A DNA stretch of 64,000 nucleotides from Snodgrassella alvi_G. Lineage in GTDB: Bacteria > Pseudomonadota > Gammaproteobacteria > Burkholderiales > Neisseriaceae. Positions 34,099 to 44,500 of this stretch are shown piece by piece (positions within the stretch are counted from its first letter, which is position 1; the number at the start of each line of letters is the position of its first letter). Both the position numbers and the translations under genes were made by a program. The notes below the pieces were generated by a model. The model had not been told where the DNA came from and did not search any database. It saw nothing but the letters and a program-made list of their open reading frames with translations. The stretch is from contig CAMLCH010000008.1 of NCBI GenBank assembly GCA_946478525.1, forward strand, positions 1-64,000, in the 5' to 3' direction.

Positions 34099-36201
34099 TT
34101 AGCCTTTACGTGCAGCAATCACTTGCTCAGCAACGTTAGTAGGTGCTTCAGCGTATTTTTTAAACTCCATGGAGTAAGTAGCGCGACCCTGAGTAGCAGA
34201 GCGTAGATCGGTTGAGTAACCAAACATTTCTGCTAATGGCACTTCAGCACGAACTTTCTTGCCCCCGATGCCATCATCGTCCATACCCAATACGATACCC
34301 CGACGACGGTTCAGGTCACCCATTACATCGCCCATGTAGTCTTCCGGTGTTTCTACTTCAACCGCCATAATAGGCTCCAGCAATGCCGGAGAAGCTTTGC
34401 GCATACCGTCTTTGAATGCCATTGAGCCGGCCAATTCAAACGCGATTTGCGAAGAGTCTACATCATGGTAAGAACCGAAGGTCAGGCGCACACGAATATC
34501 CACAACTGGATAACCGGCCAAAATACCATTGGTCATGGTATCGCGAATACCTTTATCCACAGACGGAATAAATTCACGTGGAATCACACCACCTTTAATT
34601 TCGTCAATGAATTCGTAATTCACACCACCTGGTTCCAAAGGTTCCATAGTGATCACTACATGACCATACTGACCTTTACCGCCAGACTGTTTCACGTATT
34701 TGGCTTCGGATTCCACTGATTTACGGATGGTTTCACGATAAGCAACCTGAGGTGCACCCACATTAGCTTCCACACCAAATTCGCGTTTCATGCGGTCAAC
34801 AATAATTTCCAGATGCAATTCACCCATACCGGAAATAATAGTTTGTCCAGATTCTTCATCTGTTTTCACGCGGAAAGACGGATCTTCCTTGGCCAGACGG
34901 TTCAGAGCCAGACCCATTTTTTCCTGATCAGCTTTGGTTTTAGGTTCAACTGCCACGTGGATAACTGGTTCTGGGAATTCCATACGTTCCAGAATAATTG
35001 GCGCATCAGCATCACACAGTGTTTCACCGGTAGTGACATCTTTCAGACCAATTACAGCTGCAATATCACCAGCACGAACTTCTTCGATCTCATCGCGATC
35101 GTTAGCCTTCATCTGTACCAGACGACCAATACGTTCTTTGGTGCCTTTAACAGAGTTAACTACGGTATCACCGGATTTCACCACGCCGGAATACACACGG
35201 ATGAAAGTCAGCTGACCAACGTATTTATCATTCATCAGTTTAAATGCCAATGCAGAGAATTTCTCTTCATCGCTGGCTTTACGACTGTCTTTTTCACCGT
35301 CTGGTTTTTCACCGGCTACTGGCGGAATGTCTGTCGGACTTGGCAAATACTCAACCACAGCATCCAGCAGACGCTGTACACCTTTGTTCTTAAATGCAGA
35401 ACCACACAGTACCGGCTGAATTTCGCCAGCCAAAGTACGGGTACGCAGGGCAGCTACGATTTCTTCCTCGCTCAGCTCTTCGCCACCGAGGTATTTTTCC
35501 ATCAATTCTTCGTTGGCTTCAGCCGCAGCTTCGACCATTTTTTCGCGCCACTCTTCAGCTACGTCTTTCAGATCAGCAGGAATCTCAGCATACTCAAATT
35601 TCAAACCCTGAGTTGCGTCATCCCAAACGATCGCCTGCATTTTTAGCAGATCCACTACGCCTTCAAAGCCATCTTCAGCACCAACTGGAATCACAACTGG
35701 TACCGGATTGGCACGCAGACGAGTCTGCATCTGTTCAACCACACGGAAGAAATTAGCACCCTGACGGTCCATTTTGTTTACAAAAGCCAGACGAGGTACT
35801 TTGTATTTATTGGCCTGACGCCATACAGTTTCAGACTGAGGCTGTACACCGCCAACAGCACAGTAAACCATTACTGCACCATCCAGCACACGCATAGAAC
35901 GCTCTACCTCAACGGTAAAGTCTACGTGTCCCGGGGTATCAATAATATTTAAACGATGTTCTTTAAACTGGCCTGCCATACCCTTCCAGAAAGTGGTCAC
36001 AGCAGCAGAGGTAATAGTAATACCACGTTCCTGTTCCTGTTCCATCCAGTCGGTAGTGGCCGCACCGTCATGTACTTCACCCAATTTGTGGGTCATGCCG
36101 GTGTAGAACAAGATACGTTCTGAAGTGGTAGTTTTACCAGCATCAATATGAGCAGAAATACCGATATTGCGGTATTGCTCAATAGGGGTTTTACGAGCCA
36201 C
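34099..36201 (-). CDS. fusA: Elongation factor G
   Basis: A 700-residue EF-G, the GTPase driving ribosomal translocation. SAHIDAGKTTTSERIL, DTPGHVDF and NKMDR are the nucleotide-binding motifs, and the five-domain length is normal. The start codon is GTG (VARKTPIEQYR) with AAGG upstream. It follows rpsG by 18 bases in the classical str operon order rpsL-rpsG-fusA-tuf. Confidence 0.98.
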   Translation of the reverse strand: MARKTPIEQYRNIGISAHIDAGKTTTSERILFYTGMTHKLGEVHDGAATTDWMEQEQERGITITSAAVTTFWKGMAGQFKEHRLNIIDTPGHVDFTVEVERSMRVLDGAVMVYCAVGGVQPQSETVWRQANKYKVPRLAFVNKMDRQGANFFRVVEQMQTRLRANPVPVVIPVGAEDGFEGVVDLLKMQAIVWDDATQGLKFEYAEIPADLKDVAEEWREKMVEAAAEANEELMEKYLGGEELSEEEIVAALRTRTLAGEIQPVLCGSAFKNKGVQRLLDAVVEYLPSPTDIPPVAGEKPDGEKDSRKASDEEKFSALAFKLMNDKYVGQLTFIRVYSGVVKSGDTVVNSVKGTKERIGRLVQMKANDRDEIEEVRAGDIAAVIGLKDVTTGETLCDADAPIILERMEFPEPVIHVAVEPKTKADQEKMGLALNRLAKEDPSFRVKTDEESGQTIISGMGELHLEIIVDRMKREFGVEANVGAPQVAYRETIRKSVESEAKYVKQSGGKGQYGHVVITMEPLEPGGVNYEFIDEIKGGVIPREFIPSVDKGIRDTMTNGILAGYPVVDIRVRLTFGSYHDVDSSQIAFELAGSMAFKDGMRKASPALLEPIMAVEVETPEDYMGDVMGDLNRRRGIVLGMDDDGIGGKKVRAEVPLAEMFGYSTDLRSATQGRATYSMEFKKYAEAPTNVAEQVIAARKG

Positions 36202-36219
36202 GATAATTGCCTTTCTGCA

Positions 36220-36690
36220 TTAGAAGCGGAAGTGAGAGAAGGCTTTATTGGCTTCAGCCATACGATGTACTTCCTCACGTTTTTTCAATGCGCCGCCGCG
36301 GCCTTCAGCCGCATCAATCAATTCTCCAGCCAGACGCAAATCCATGGATTTTTCACCGCGTTTACGAGCTGCATCGCGTACCCAACGCATGGCCAGAGCC
36401 AAACGACGAGCAGGACGAACCTCAACAGGAACTTGATAGTTAGCACCACCAACACGACGACTTTTTACTTCTACAATCGGTTTGGCATTGGCAATCGCTT
36501 CGTTAAACACTTCAATGGCTTCTTTGCCGGTTTTTTTCTCAATCTGTTCCAGAGCACCATATACAATGCGTTCTGCTACAGATTTTTTACCGTCAATCAT
36601 CAGCACATTCATGAATTTGGACAATTCGATACTGCCGAATTTTGGATCTGGCAATATGTCACGTTTTGGGACTTCTCTACGTCTTGGCAT
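36220..36690 (-). CDS. rpsG: 30S ribosomal protein S7
   Basis: A 156-residue S7, the primary 16S rRNA binder that nucleates assembly of the small-subunit head. It reads MPRRREVPKRDILPDPKFGS to the end AFSHFRF, which is canonical. The ATG follows AGGAAA. In E. coli S7 represses its own translation by binding the rpsL-rpsG intercistronic RNA; the matching gap here contains two small hairpins. Confidence 0.98.
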   Translation of the reverse strand: MPRRREVPKRDILPDPKFGSIELSKFMNVLMIDGKKSVAERIVYGALEQIEKKTGKEAIEVFNEAIANAKPIVEVKSRRVGGANYQVPVEVRPARRLALAMRWVRDAARKRGEKSMDLRLAGELIDAAEGRGGALKKREEVHRMAEANKAFSHFRF

Positions 36691-36728
36691 TTCAATTTCC
36701 TTAAACTATTCAGCTGGGGTTCACCCAC

Positions 36729-36773
36729 GAATATTTATGTAAATATTCACTTACTCGACAGTTAAACTGCCGA
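36729..36773 (-). promoter_or_regulatory. rpsL-rpsG intercistronic hairpins, possible S7 control site
   Basis: The 92-base gap between rpsL and rpsG holds a 9-base-pair AT-rich hairpin (36729-36737 with 36740-36748) and, next to it, a short hairpin around GACAGTTAAACTGCC. S7 autoregulation at this place is known in E. coli. The structures here are not clearly homologous, so the role is inferred from position. Confidence 0.35.
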
Positions 36774-36782
36774 TGCGCCCAC

Positions 36783-37154
36783 TTATTTAGGACGTTTAGC
36801 ACCGTATTTAGAACGGGATTGTTTGCGGTCTTTAACACCAGCGGTGTCCAGAGAACCACGAACGGTGTGGTAACGCACACCTGGCAAGTCTTTTACACGA
36901 CCACCACGAATCAGCACTACGCTGTGTTCCTGCAGGTTGTGGCCTTCACCACCGATGTATGAAATCACTTCATAACCATTGGTCAGACGCACTTTGCATA
37001 CTTTACGCAAAGCTGAGTTAGGTTTTTTTGGAGTAGTAGTGTATACACGAGTACACACACCACGTTTTTGAGGACAAGCCTCTAAAGCAGGTACTTTGTT
37101 GACGTAAACCGGAGCCTGACGTCCTTTGCGTACCAATTGGTTGATTGTAGGCAT
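36783..37154 (-). CDS. rpsL: 30S ribosomal protein S12
   Basis: A 123-residue S12 of the decoding centre. The streptomycin-resistance region reads TTPKKPNSALRKVCKV with Lys in PKKPNS, the susceptible form, and the second region is HTVRGSLDTAGVKDR. The ATG follows AGGAAAAG. It is the first gene of the str operon, and a strong hairpin lies just upstream of its ribosome binding site. Confidence 0.98.
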   Translation of the reverse strand: MPTINQLVRKGRQAPVYVNKVPALEACPQKRGVCTRVYTTTPKKPNSALRKVCKVRLTNGYEVISYIGGEGHNLQEHSVVLIRGGRVKDLPGVRYHTVRGSLDTAGVKDRKQSRSKYGAKRPK

Positions 37155-37177
37155 ATTTTCTCTTTTCCTGTTGAGTC

Positions 37178-37210
37178 AATACTTTGCCGACACTATGCCG
37201 GCAAAGTATT
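37178..37210 (-). promoter_or_regulatory. Hairpin in the rpsL 5' untranslated region
   Basis: A perfect 12-base-pair stem (37178-37189 with 37199-37210, loop of 9) lies 24 bases upstream of the rpsL start. It could be a leader structure controlling the str operon or part of a terminator from upstream transcription. No T-run follows immediately. Confidence 0.5.
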
Positions 37211-37289
37211 CAATTTTAGCATCTTGCAATATTCTTAGTCAAGACACCTAACCTTTTAAGTCTCTAAAATATATATGATTAGAAGCACA

Positions 37290-37325
37290 AAAAATAAAAC
37301 CGCTGAAATAAATTCAGCGGTTTTA
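37290..37325 (-). terminator. Terminator after rpoC
   Basis: A perfect 12-base-pair stem (37296-37307 with 37313-37324, loop of 5) is followed on the minus strand by a T-rich run. It lies 26 bases after the rpoC stop and separates rpoBC from the str operon. Confidence 0.9.
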
Positions 37326-37350
37326 CTATCATGCCTGATCAGTATAAAAA

Positions 37351-40300
37351 TTAATCGTTCTGATCAACAGTTTCTGCAGCTACCTGTTGTTGCCATTTCT
37401 GGCGACGGCTACGATGGTAGGTCAGACCAGTACCTGCTGGAATCAGACGACCAACGATTACGTTTTCTTTCAGACCACGCAAATCATCGCGTTTACCCAT
37501 AATAGCAGCCTCAGTTAGCACACGGGTAGTTTCCTGGAAGGATGCAGCAGAAATAAACGAATCGGTAGACAATGATGCTTTAGTAATACCCAGCAATACA
37601 TTGTCAAAGCGTACCGGTTCTTTACCTTCTGCCAGCAATTTCTCGTTGGCAATCATTACATCACCGCGTTCAACCTGCTCACCGGTAATGAAGTGACTGT
37701 CACCGGCATCGGCAATATTTACCCGGCGCAGCATCTGGCGAATGATCACTTCGATATGCTTATCGGAAATCTTCACACCTTGCAGACGATACACTTCCTG
37801 TACTTCCTGCACGATATAACGAGCCAGCGCCTCAATACCCTGCAAGCGCAGAATATCATGCGGATCAACAGCACCATCTACAATCACTTCACCGCGATTC
37901 ACCACCTGGCCATCATGTACCAACACCTGTTTTTCTTTGGAAATCAGGGTTTCATAAGCCACACCGTCTGCATCAGTGATAATCAGACGCTGTTTACCCT
38001 TGGTTTCCTTACCGAAAGAAACAGTACCAGTAACTTCAGCCAGCATACCCACATCTTTCGGAGTACGTGCTTCGAACAATTCAGCTACACGTGGCAGACC
38101 ACCGGTAATATCGCGGGTTTTGGATGAAGCTTGAGGAATACGAGCCAGTACATCACCTTTACCCACTTCCTGCCCTTCTCGTACGGTAATCACCGCACCA
38201 ACCGGGAAGGCCATGGAAACAGCAGTTTCGCTACCTGCCATACGAATTTCTTCGCCTTTATCATCCAGCAGTTTTACTGTCGGACGCAACAGTTTAGACT
38301 GAGTAGAGGAACGACGTTTACCATCAATAACCACCAGAGTAGACAAACCAGTAACATCATCGGTCTGTTTAGCTACAGTAACGCCTTCTTCGATATTTTC
38401 AAAGCGGACACGACCGGCAAACTCGGTAATCATCGGACGGGTATGCGGATCCCATGTAGCCAGTGTCTGACCGGCTTTCACCACACCACCATCTTTTACC
38501 TGCAATAATGCACCGTAAGGTACTTTATGGCGTTCACGCTCACGACCAATATCGTCATGAATCACAATTTCGGATGAACGACCAATAACAACCAATTCAC
38601 CTTTGTTATTAGCCACATAACGCATCTGACTGGAGAAGCGAACCGTACCACCAGATTTAGCTTCTACCTGACTAGCAGCAGCAGCTCGTGAAGCAGCACC
38701 ACCAATATGGAAGGTACGCATGGTCAGCTGGGTACCTGGTTCACCAATAGATTGCGCAGCAATCACACCAACAGATTCACCGGCATTAACCAGTTTACCG
38801 CGTGCCAGATCGCGACCATAACATTTGGCACACAATCCATGACGTGTTTTACAGGTAATTGGTGTACGTACTTTAATTTCATCCACACCTGAGTTATCAA
38901 TCAGCTCAACCAGACTCTCATTGAGCAAGGTACCAGAATCAACTAATGTCTCACCACTGGTTGGATCGACTACATCTTCTGCTGTCACCCGACCCAAGAC
39001 GCGATCGCGTAATGACTCAATAATGTCACCACCTTGTACCACTGCTTTCATCACAAAGCCGTCATTAGTACCACAATCATCTTCTACTACCACCAAGTCT
39101 TGTGTCACATCAACCAGACGACGGGTCAGATAACCGGAGTTAGCGGTTTTCAATGCTGTATCAGCCAGACCTTTACGGGCACCGTGAGTAGAAATAAAAT
39201 ACTGTAATACCGTCAGACCTTCGCGAAAGTTAGAAGTAATCGGTGTTTCAATAATGGAACCATCCGGTTTCGCCATCAAACCACGCATACCAGACAACTG
39301 TTTAATCTGAGCAGCAGAACCACGGGCACCAGAGTCGGCCATCATGTAAATTGAGTTAAATGACTCCTGATCAACCAGATTACCTTCGCGGTCAACCACT
39401 TTCTGAGTAGACAGATTATCCATCATCGCTTTGGCAATCTTGTCACCGGTACGACCCCAGATATCAACTACTTTATTGTAACGTTCGCCATTGGTTACCA
39501 GACCCTGACGGTACTGGTCTTCAATTTCTTTCACTTCAGCATTAGCCTCAGCCAGCAACTGTGGTTTACTTTCCGGTACCAACATATCGTCAACACAGAT
39601 TGAAATACCGGCACGAGTTGAGAATGCATAACCGGTATACATCAGATGGTCAGCAAAAATGACCGTATCACGTAATCCGCAGCGGCGGAATGAGGCATTA
39701 ATCAGCTTAGAAATTTCTTTTTTCTTCAGCGTTTTATTAATATGCTCGAAGGACAAACCTTTTGGCAGAATCTCTGACAACAGAGCACGGCCAACTGTAG
39801 TTTCATAGCGATTAACTACCGGTACAAATTCGTCCTGACCATTTTTCACCCATTCGCGCAAACGCACAGTAATTTTGGTACCAAGTTCAACCTGACGAGT
39901 CTGGTAGGCACGGTGTACTTCTTTCACATCGGCAAATAGGCTGCCTTCACCTTTACCATTAATTTTGTCACGAGTCATGTAATACAGACCCAAAACAATA
40001 TCCTGAGATGGTACGATAATCGGGTCACCATTAGCCGGTGACAATACGTTATTCGATGCCAGCATCAGAGTACGCGCTTCCATCTGCGCTTCCAGACTTA
40101 ATGGTACGTGCACTGCCATCTGGTCACCGTCAAAGTCGGCGTTAAATGCAGTACATACCAGCGGATGCAGCTGAATTGCCTTACCTTCAATCAGAATCGG
40201 TTCAAATGCCTGAATACCCAAACGGTGCAAAGTTGGCGCACGGTTGAGCAGAATCGGATGCTCACGAATAACATCTTCAAGGATATCCCAGACAATCGGC

Positions 40301-41526
40301 TCTTCCTGTTCCACCATCTTTTTGGCTTTTTTGATGGTAGTTACGGTCGGATCTAACTGCTCGAGTTTATGGAAAATAAATGGTTTGAACAGTTCCAAAG
40401 CCATTTTTTTCGGCAAACCGCACTGGTGCAGACGCAGGTACGGACCAACAGTAATCACAGAACGGCCAGAGTAATCAACGCGTTTACCCAGCAGATTCTG
40501 ACGAAAACGACCGCCCTTACCTTTAATCATATCTGCCAGTGATTTCAGCGGACGCTTATTAGCACCAGTCATGGCCTTACCACGACGACCATTATCCAAC
40601 AATGAATCTACCGCTTCCTGCAACATACGTTTTTCATTACGAACAATGATATCCGGCGCACGCAATTCAAGCAGACGTTTCAGACGATTATTACGGTTAA
40701 TGACGCGACGATACAGGTCATTCAAATCAGAAGTAGCAAAACGACCACCATCCAACGGCACCAGCGGACGTAAATCCGGTGGCAACACTGGCAGCACATC
40801 CATAATCATCCATTCCAGTTTCATACCGGAACGCTGGAAAGCTTCCAGAACTTTCAGCCGTTTAGCAATTTTTTTGATTTTGGTATCTGAACTGGTTGAG
40901 TCCAGCTCTTGACGCAATACTGTAACCTCATGGGCAATATCCATAGCGCGCAATAAATCGCGAATGCCTTCTGCCCCCATTTTGGCTTCAAAATCACCAC
41001 CAAACTCTTCATATTTATTAATGTATTCTTCTTCAGTGAGTAACTGGCGTGGCTGCAATGAAGTCAGCCCAGCATCAGTCACCACAAAAGCTTCAAAATA
41101 CAGAATTCGTTCAATGTCACGCAAGGTCATATCTAATACCATACCCAGACGGGATGGCAAAGATTTCAGAAACCAGATATGCGCAACTGGTGCAGCCAGT
41201 TCAATATGTCCCATGCGCTCGCGACGTACTTTGGACAAAGTTACTTCCACACCACATTTTTCACAGGTTACCCCGCGAAATTTCAAACGTTTGTATTTAC
41301 CACACAAACATTCATAATCTTTAATCGGGCCAAAAATTTTGGCACAAAACAGGCCATCACGTTCCGGTTTAAAAGTACGGTAATTAATCGTTTCCGGTTT
41401 TTTCACTTCACCGTACGACCAAGAACGAATGGTATCCGGCGATGCAATGCCGATTTTAATTGCGTCAAATTCTTCTTCGGCACTGGTATTTTGCAGCGGA
41501 CTAAATAAGTCTGATAAAGCTTTCAT
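37351..41526 (-). CDS. rpoC: RNA polymerase subunit beta'
   Basis: A 1391-residue beta' subunit. The N-terminal zinc ribbon has Cys73, Cys75, Cys88 and Cys91 (CLCGKYKRLKFRGVTCEKCG); the catalytic loop NADFDGDQM with the three metal-binding aspartates is near residue 464; the second zinc site reads CGTND with CKTRHGLCAKCYG. Length is normal for Proteobacteria. The ATG follows AGGAGC. It lies 58 bases after rpoB in the same transcript and ends at a strong terminator. No intein or insertion is seen. Confidence 0.99.
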   Translation of the reverse strand: MKALSDLFSPLQNTSAEEEFDAIKIGIASPDTIRSWSYGEVKKPETINYRTFKPERDGLFCAKIFGPIKDYECLCGKYKRLKFRGVTCEKCGVEVTLSKVRRERMGHIELAAPVAHIWFLKSLPSRLGMVLDMTLRDIERILYFEAFVVTDAGLTSLQPRQLLTEEEYINKYEEFGGDFEAKMGAEGIRDLLRAMDIAHEVTVLRQELDSTSSDTKIKKIAKRLKVLEAFQRSGMKLEWMIMDVLPVLPPDLRPLVPLDGGRFATSDLNDLYRRVINRNNRLKRLLELRAPDIIVRNEKRMLQEAVDSLLDNGRRGKAMTGANKRPLKSLADMIKGKGGRFRQNLLGKRVDYSGRSVITVGPYLRLHQCGLPKKMALELFKPFIFHKLEQLDPTVTTIKKAKKMVEQEEPIVWDILEDVIREHPILLNRAPTLHRLGIQAFEPILIEGKAIQLHPLVCTAFNADFDGDQMAVHVPLSLEAQMEARTLMLASNNVLSPANGDPIIVPSQDIVLGLYYMTRDKINGKGEGSLFADVKEVHRAYQTRQVELGTKITVRLREWVKNGQDEFVPVVNRYETTVGRALLSEILPKGLSFEHINKTLKKKEISKLINASFRRCGLRDTVIFADHLMYTGYAFSTRAGISICVDDMLVPESKPQLLAEANAEVKEIEDQYRQGLVTNGERYNKVVDIWGRTGDKIAKAMMDNLSTQKVVDREGNLVDQESFNSIYMMADSGARGSAAQIKQLSGMRGLMAKPDGSIIETPITSNFREGLTVLQYFISTHGARKGLADTALKTANSGYLTRRLVDVTQDLVVVEDDCGTNDGFVMKAVVQGGDIIESLRDRVLGRVTAEDVVDPTSGETLVDSGTLLNESLVELIDNSGVDEIKVRTPITCKTRHGLCAKCYGRDLARGKLVNAGESVGVIAAQSIGEPGTQLTMRTFHIGGAASRAAAASQVEAKSGGTVRFSSQMRYVANNKGELVVIGRSSEIVIHDDIGRERERHKVPYGALLQVKDGGVVKAGQTLATWDPHTRPMITEFAGRVRFENIEEGVTVAKQTDDVTGLSTLVVIDGKRRSSTQSKLLRPTVKLLDDKGEEIRMAGSETAVSMAFPVGAVITVREGQEVGKGDVLARIPQASSKTRDITGGLPRVAELFEARTPKDVGMLAEVTGTVSFGKETKGKQRLIITDADGVAYETLISKEKQVLVHDGQVVNRGEVIVDGAVDPHDILRLQGIEALARYIVQEVQEVYRLQGVKISDKHIEVIIRQMLRRVNIADAGDSHFITGEQVERGDVMIANEKLLAEGKEPVRFDNVLLGITKASLSTDSFISAASFQETTRVLTEAAIMGKRDDLRGLKENVIVGRLIPAGTGLTYHRSRRQKWQQQVAAETVDQND

Positions 41527-41584
41527 ATTTGCTCCTGACGATGTCGTATGCGGTGTGACTCACGCCACATACGACCGGTGTCGA

Positions 41585-44500
41585 TTAGTAACGTTCCAAA
41601 TCCATATCCAGGCCTAAAGAGCGAATCTCTTTCAGTAACACATTGAATGATTCCGGCATGCCGGCATCAATCTTGTACTCGCCTTTAACAATGTTTTCAT
41701 ACATTTTGGTACGGCCGGTAACATCATCTGATTTCACAGTTAACATTTCCTGCAAGGTATAAGCTGCACCATAAGCTTCCAGTGCCCAGACCTCCATCTC
41801 ACCAAAACGCTGACCACCGAACTGAGCTTTACCACCCAGCGGTTGTTGAGTAACCAGACTGTACGGACCAGTAGAACGAGCATGCATTTTCTCATCAACC
41901 AAATGATGCAGTTTCAAGTAATGCATCACACCCACAGTTACCTTACGGTCAAAAGCTTCGCCGGTATGACCATCGTACAACGTCATCTGGGTACGGGTAT
42001 CATTGAAACCCAATTTCTGGATTTCGGGATCATCTTCTGGGTAGGCCAGTGCCAGCATATTTTTGATTTCGGATTCTTCCGCACCATCAAATACTGGTGT
42101 GGCAATCGTCATACCTTTGCGCAAATGCTGAGCCATATTGATGATTTCATCATCACTAAATTGTGATAAATCTTCTTTCTTACCACTGCTGTTATACACT
42201 TTCTCTAGGAAAGCACGGATATCATCAGCAGCACGTTTTTCTGTCAGCATGCGATCGATACGTTCACCGATACCTTTAGCTGCCCAGCCCAGATGTACTT
42301 CCAGAATCTGACCAATATTCATACGGCTTGGCACACCGAGCGGATTCAGTACGATATCCACAGAGCGACCATCGGCCATGTAAGGCATGTCTTCAACAGG
42401 CAGAATGCGGGATACCACACCTTTATTACCATGGCGACCAGCCATCTTGTCACCAGCTTTCAGACGACGTTTAATGGCAATAAATACCTTAACCATCTTC
42501 TGTACGCCCGGTTGCAATTCATCACCCTGAGTCAGTTTTTTCTTTTTAATTTCGTATTGGGCATCTGATTCTTCATGTTTGGTCTGCAAGCTTTCTTTAA
42601 TCAGTTCTACCTGTTTAGCAATACTTTCATCACTCAGACGAATATCAAACCACTCATGGCGACTAGGTAGAGAAGCCAGATACTCTTTCGTAACTTCTGC
42701 CCCTTTAGCCAGCTTCAATGGTCCGCCATTGACTTTCTGTCCCAAAATCAGGCGCTCAATGCGGTCAAAAGCATCATCATTGAAAATGCGCAACTGGTCG
42801 GTTAGATTTTGGCGATAGCGTTTCAGCTCTGCTTCAATAATCGCTTTGGCACGTTTGTCGCGTTCTATACCTTCACGGGTAAATACCTGAACGTCAATGA
42901 CTGTACCACTCATACCAGTAGGCATACGCAATGAGGTATCTTTCACATCACTGGCTTTTTCACCAAAAATGGCACGTAACAGCTTTTCTTCTGGTGTCAA
43001 CTGAGTTTCACCTTTTGGTGTTACTTTACCTACCAGTACATCACCGGCTTCAACTTCAGCACCAATGTAAACAATACCGGATTCATCCAGACGATTCTGC
43101 ATACGTTCAGACAGATTCGGAATATCTCGGGTAATCTCTTCGGCACCCAGTTTGGTATCACGGGATACCACATTTAATTCTTCAATATGAATTGAAGTAT
43201 AACGATCGCCAGCAACCACGCGTTCTGAAATCAGAATTGAGTCTTCGTAGTTGTAACCATTCCATGGCATGAAAGCGATAGTCATGTTCTGCCCTAAGGC
43301 CAACTCGCCTAAATCAGTAGAAGCGCCATCAGCAATAACATCACCACGTTCAATGACATCACCTTTTTGTACGGCTGGTCGCTGATTAATGTTGGTAGAC
43401 TGGTTAGAGCGGGTAAATTTCACCAAATTGTAAATATCCACACCCACTTCACCAGCTGTAGCTTCGTCATCATTAACACGTACTACGACACGGTTTGCAT
43501 CCACATATTCCACAACACCGCCGCGACTGGCCGCAATAGCAGTAGCACTATCAATAGCCACAGAGCGTTCAATGCCGGTACCAACCAATGGTTTTTCCGC
43601 ACGCAGACAAGGCACTGCCTGTCGTTGCATATTGGCACCCATCAAGGCACGGTTGGCATCGTCATGTTCCAGAAACGGAATCAGTGAGGCTGCTACTGAA
43701 ACGACCTGACCAGTAGCGACATCCATATACTGTACGCGATCCGGCGTTGCCATAATGGTTTCACCTTTTTCGCGACAGGTCACCAAATCACCGATAATCC
43801 GTCCTTCTTTATCTAAGTCAGCGTTAGCCTGAGCAATGACAAAACGACCTTCCTCGATAGCAGAAAGATAATCAATATCGTTGGTCACCTTGCCATCGAC
43901 TACACGACGATAAGGCGTTTCCAGAAAACCGTATTTATTGGTACGGGCATAAACTGCCAGTGAGTTAATCAAACCAATATTCGGACCTTCTGGTGTTTCA
44001 ATCGGACATACACGACCGTAATGAGTCGGATGTACGTCACGAACTTCAAAGCCAGCACGCTCACGAGTCAAACCACCCGGTCCTAAAGCCGAAACACGGC
44101 GTTTATGTGTAATCTCAGACAACGGATTAGTTTGATCCATAAATTGAGACAACTGACTGGAACCAAAGAACTCTTTGATTGCCGCTGAAACCGGTTTAGC
44201 ATTAATCAAATCATGTGGCATCAGATTTTCTGATTCAGCCTGATTGAGGCGCTCTTTAACAGCCCGTTCTACACGAGACAAACCACTACGGAATTGGTTT
44301 TCTGCCAGTTCACCCACTGAACGTACACGACGGTTACCCAAATGATCAATATCATCCACTTCACCATGACCATTGCGCAATTCAACCAATGTTGCAATCA
44401 CAGATACGATATCTGGAATGGTTAATACATTGTTACCTTCTTTATCAGCATTGGCAAAAGTTTGCGTCATCAGACGGCCATACCAGGATTCCAGCTGCGC

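Noticed and set aside
34813..35646. Long plus-strand open frame of 277 codons opposite fusA
   Set aside because: It is antisense to the highly conserved fusA, has an odd Phe/His-rich composition, and mirrors the codon pattern of the true gene. The same applies to many plus-strand frames opposite rpoB, rpoC, rpsG and tuf.
36148..36765. Plus-strand open frame of 205 codons opposite rpsG
   Set aside because: It is a shadow of the ribosomal protein gene on the other strand, rich in Phe, Thr and Asn, with no ribosome binding site or recognisable domain.
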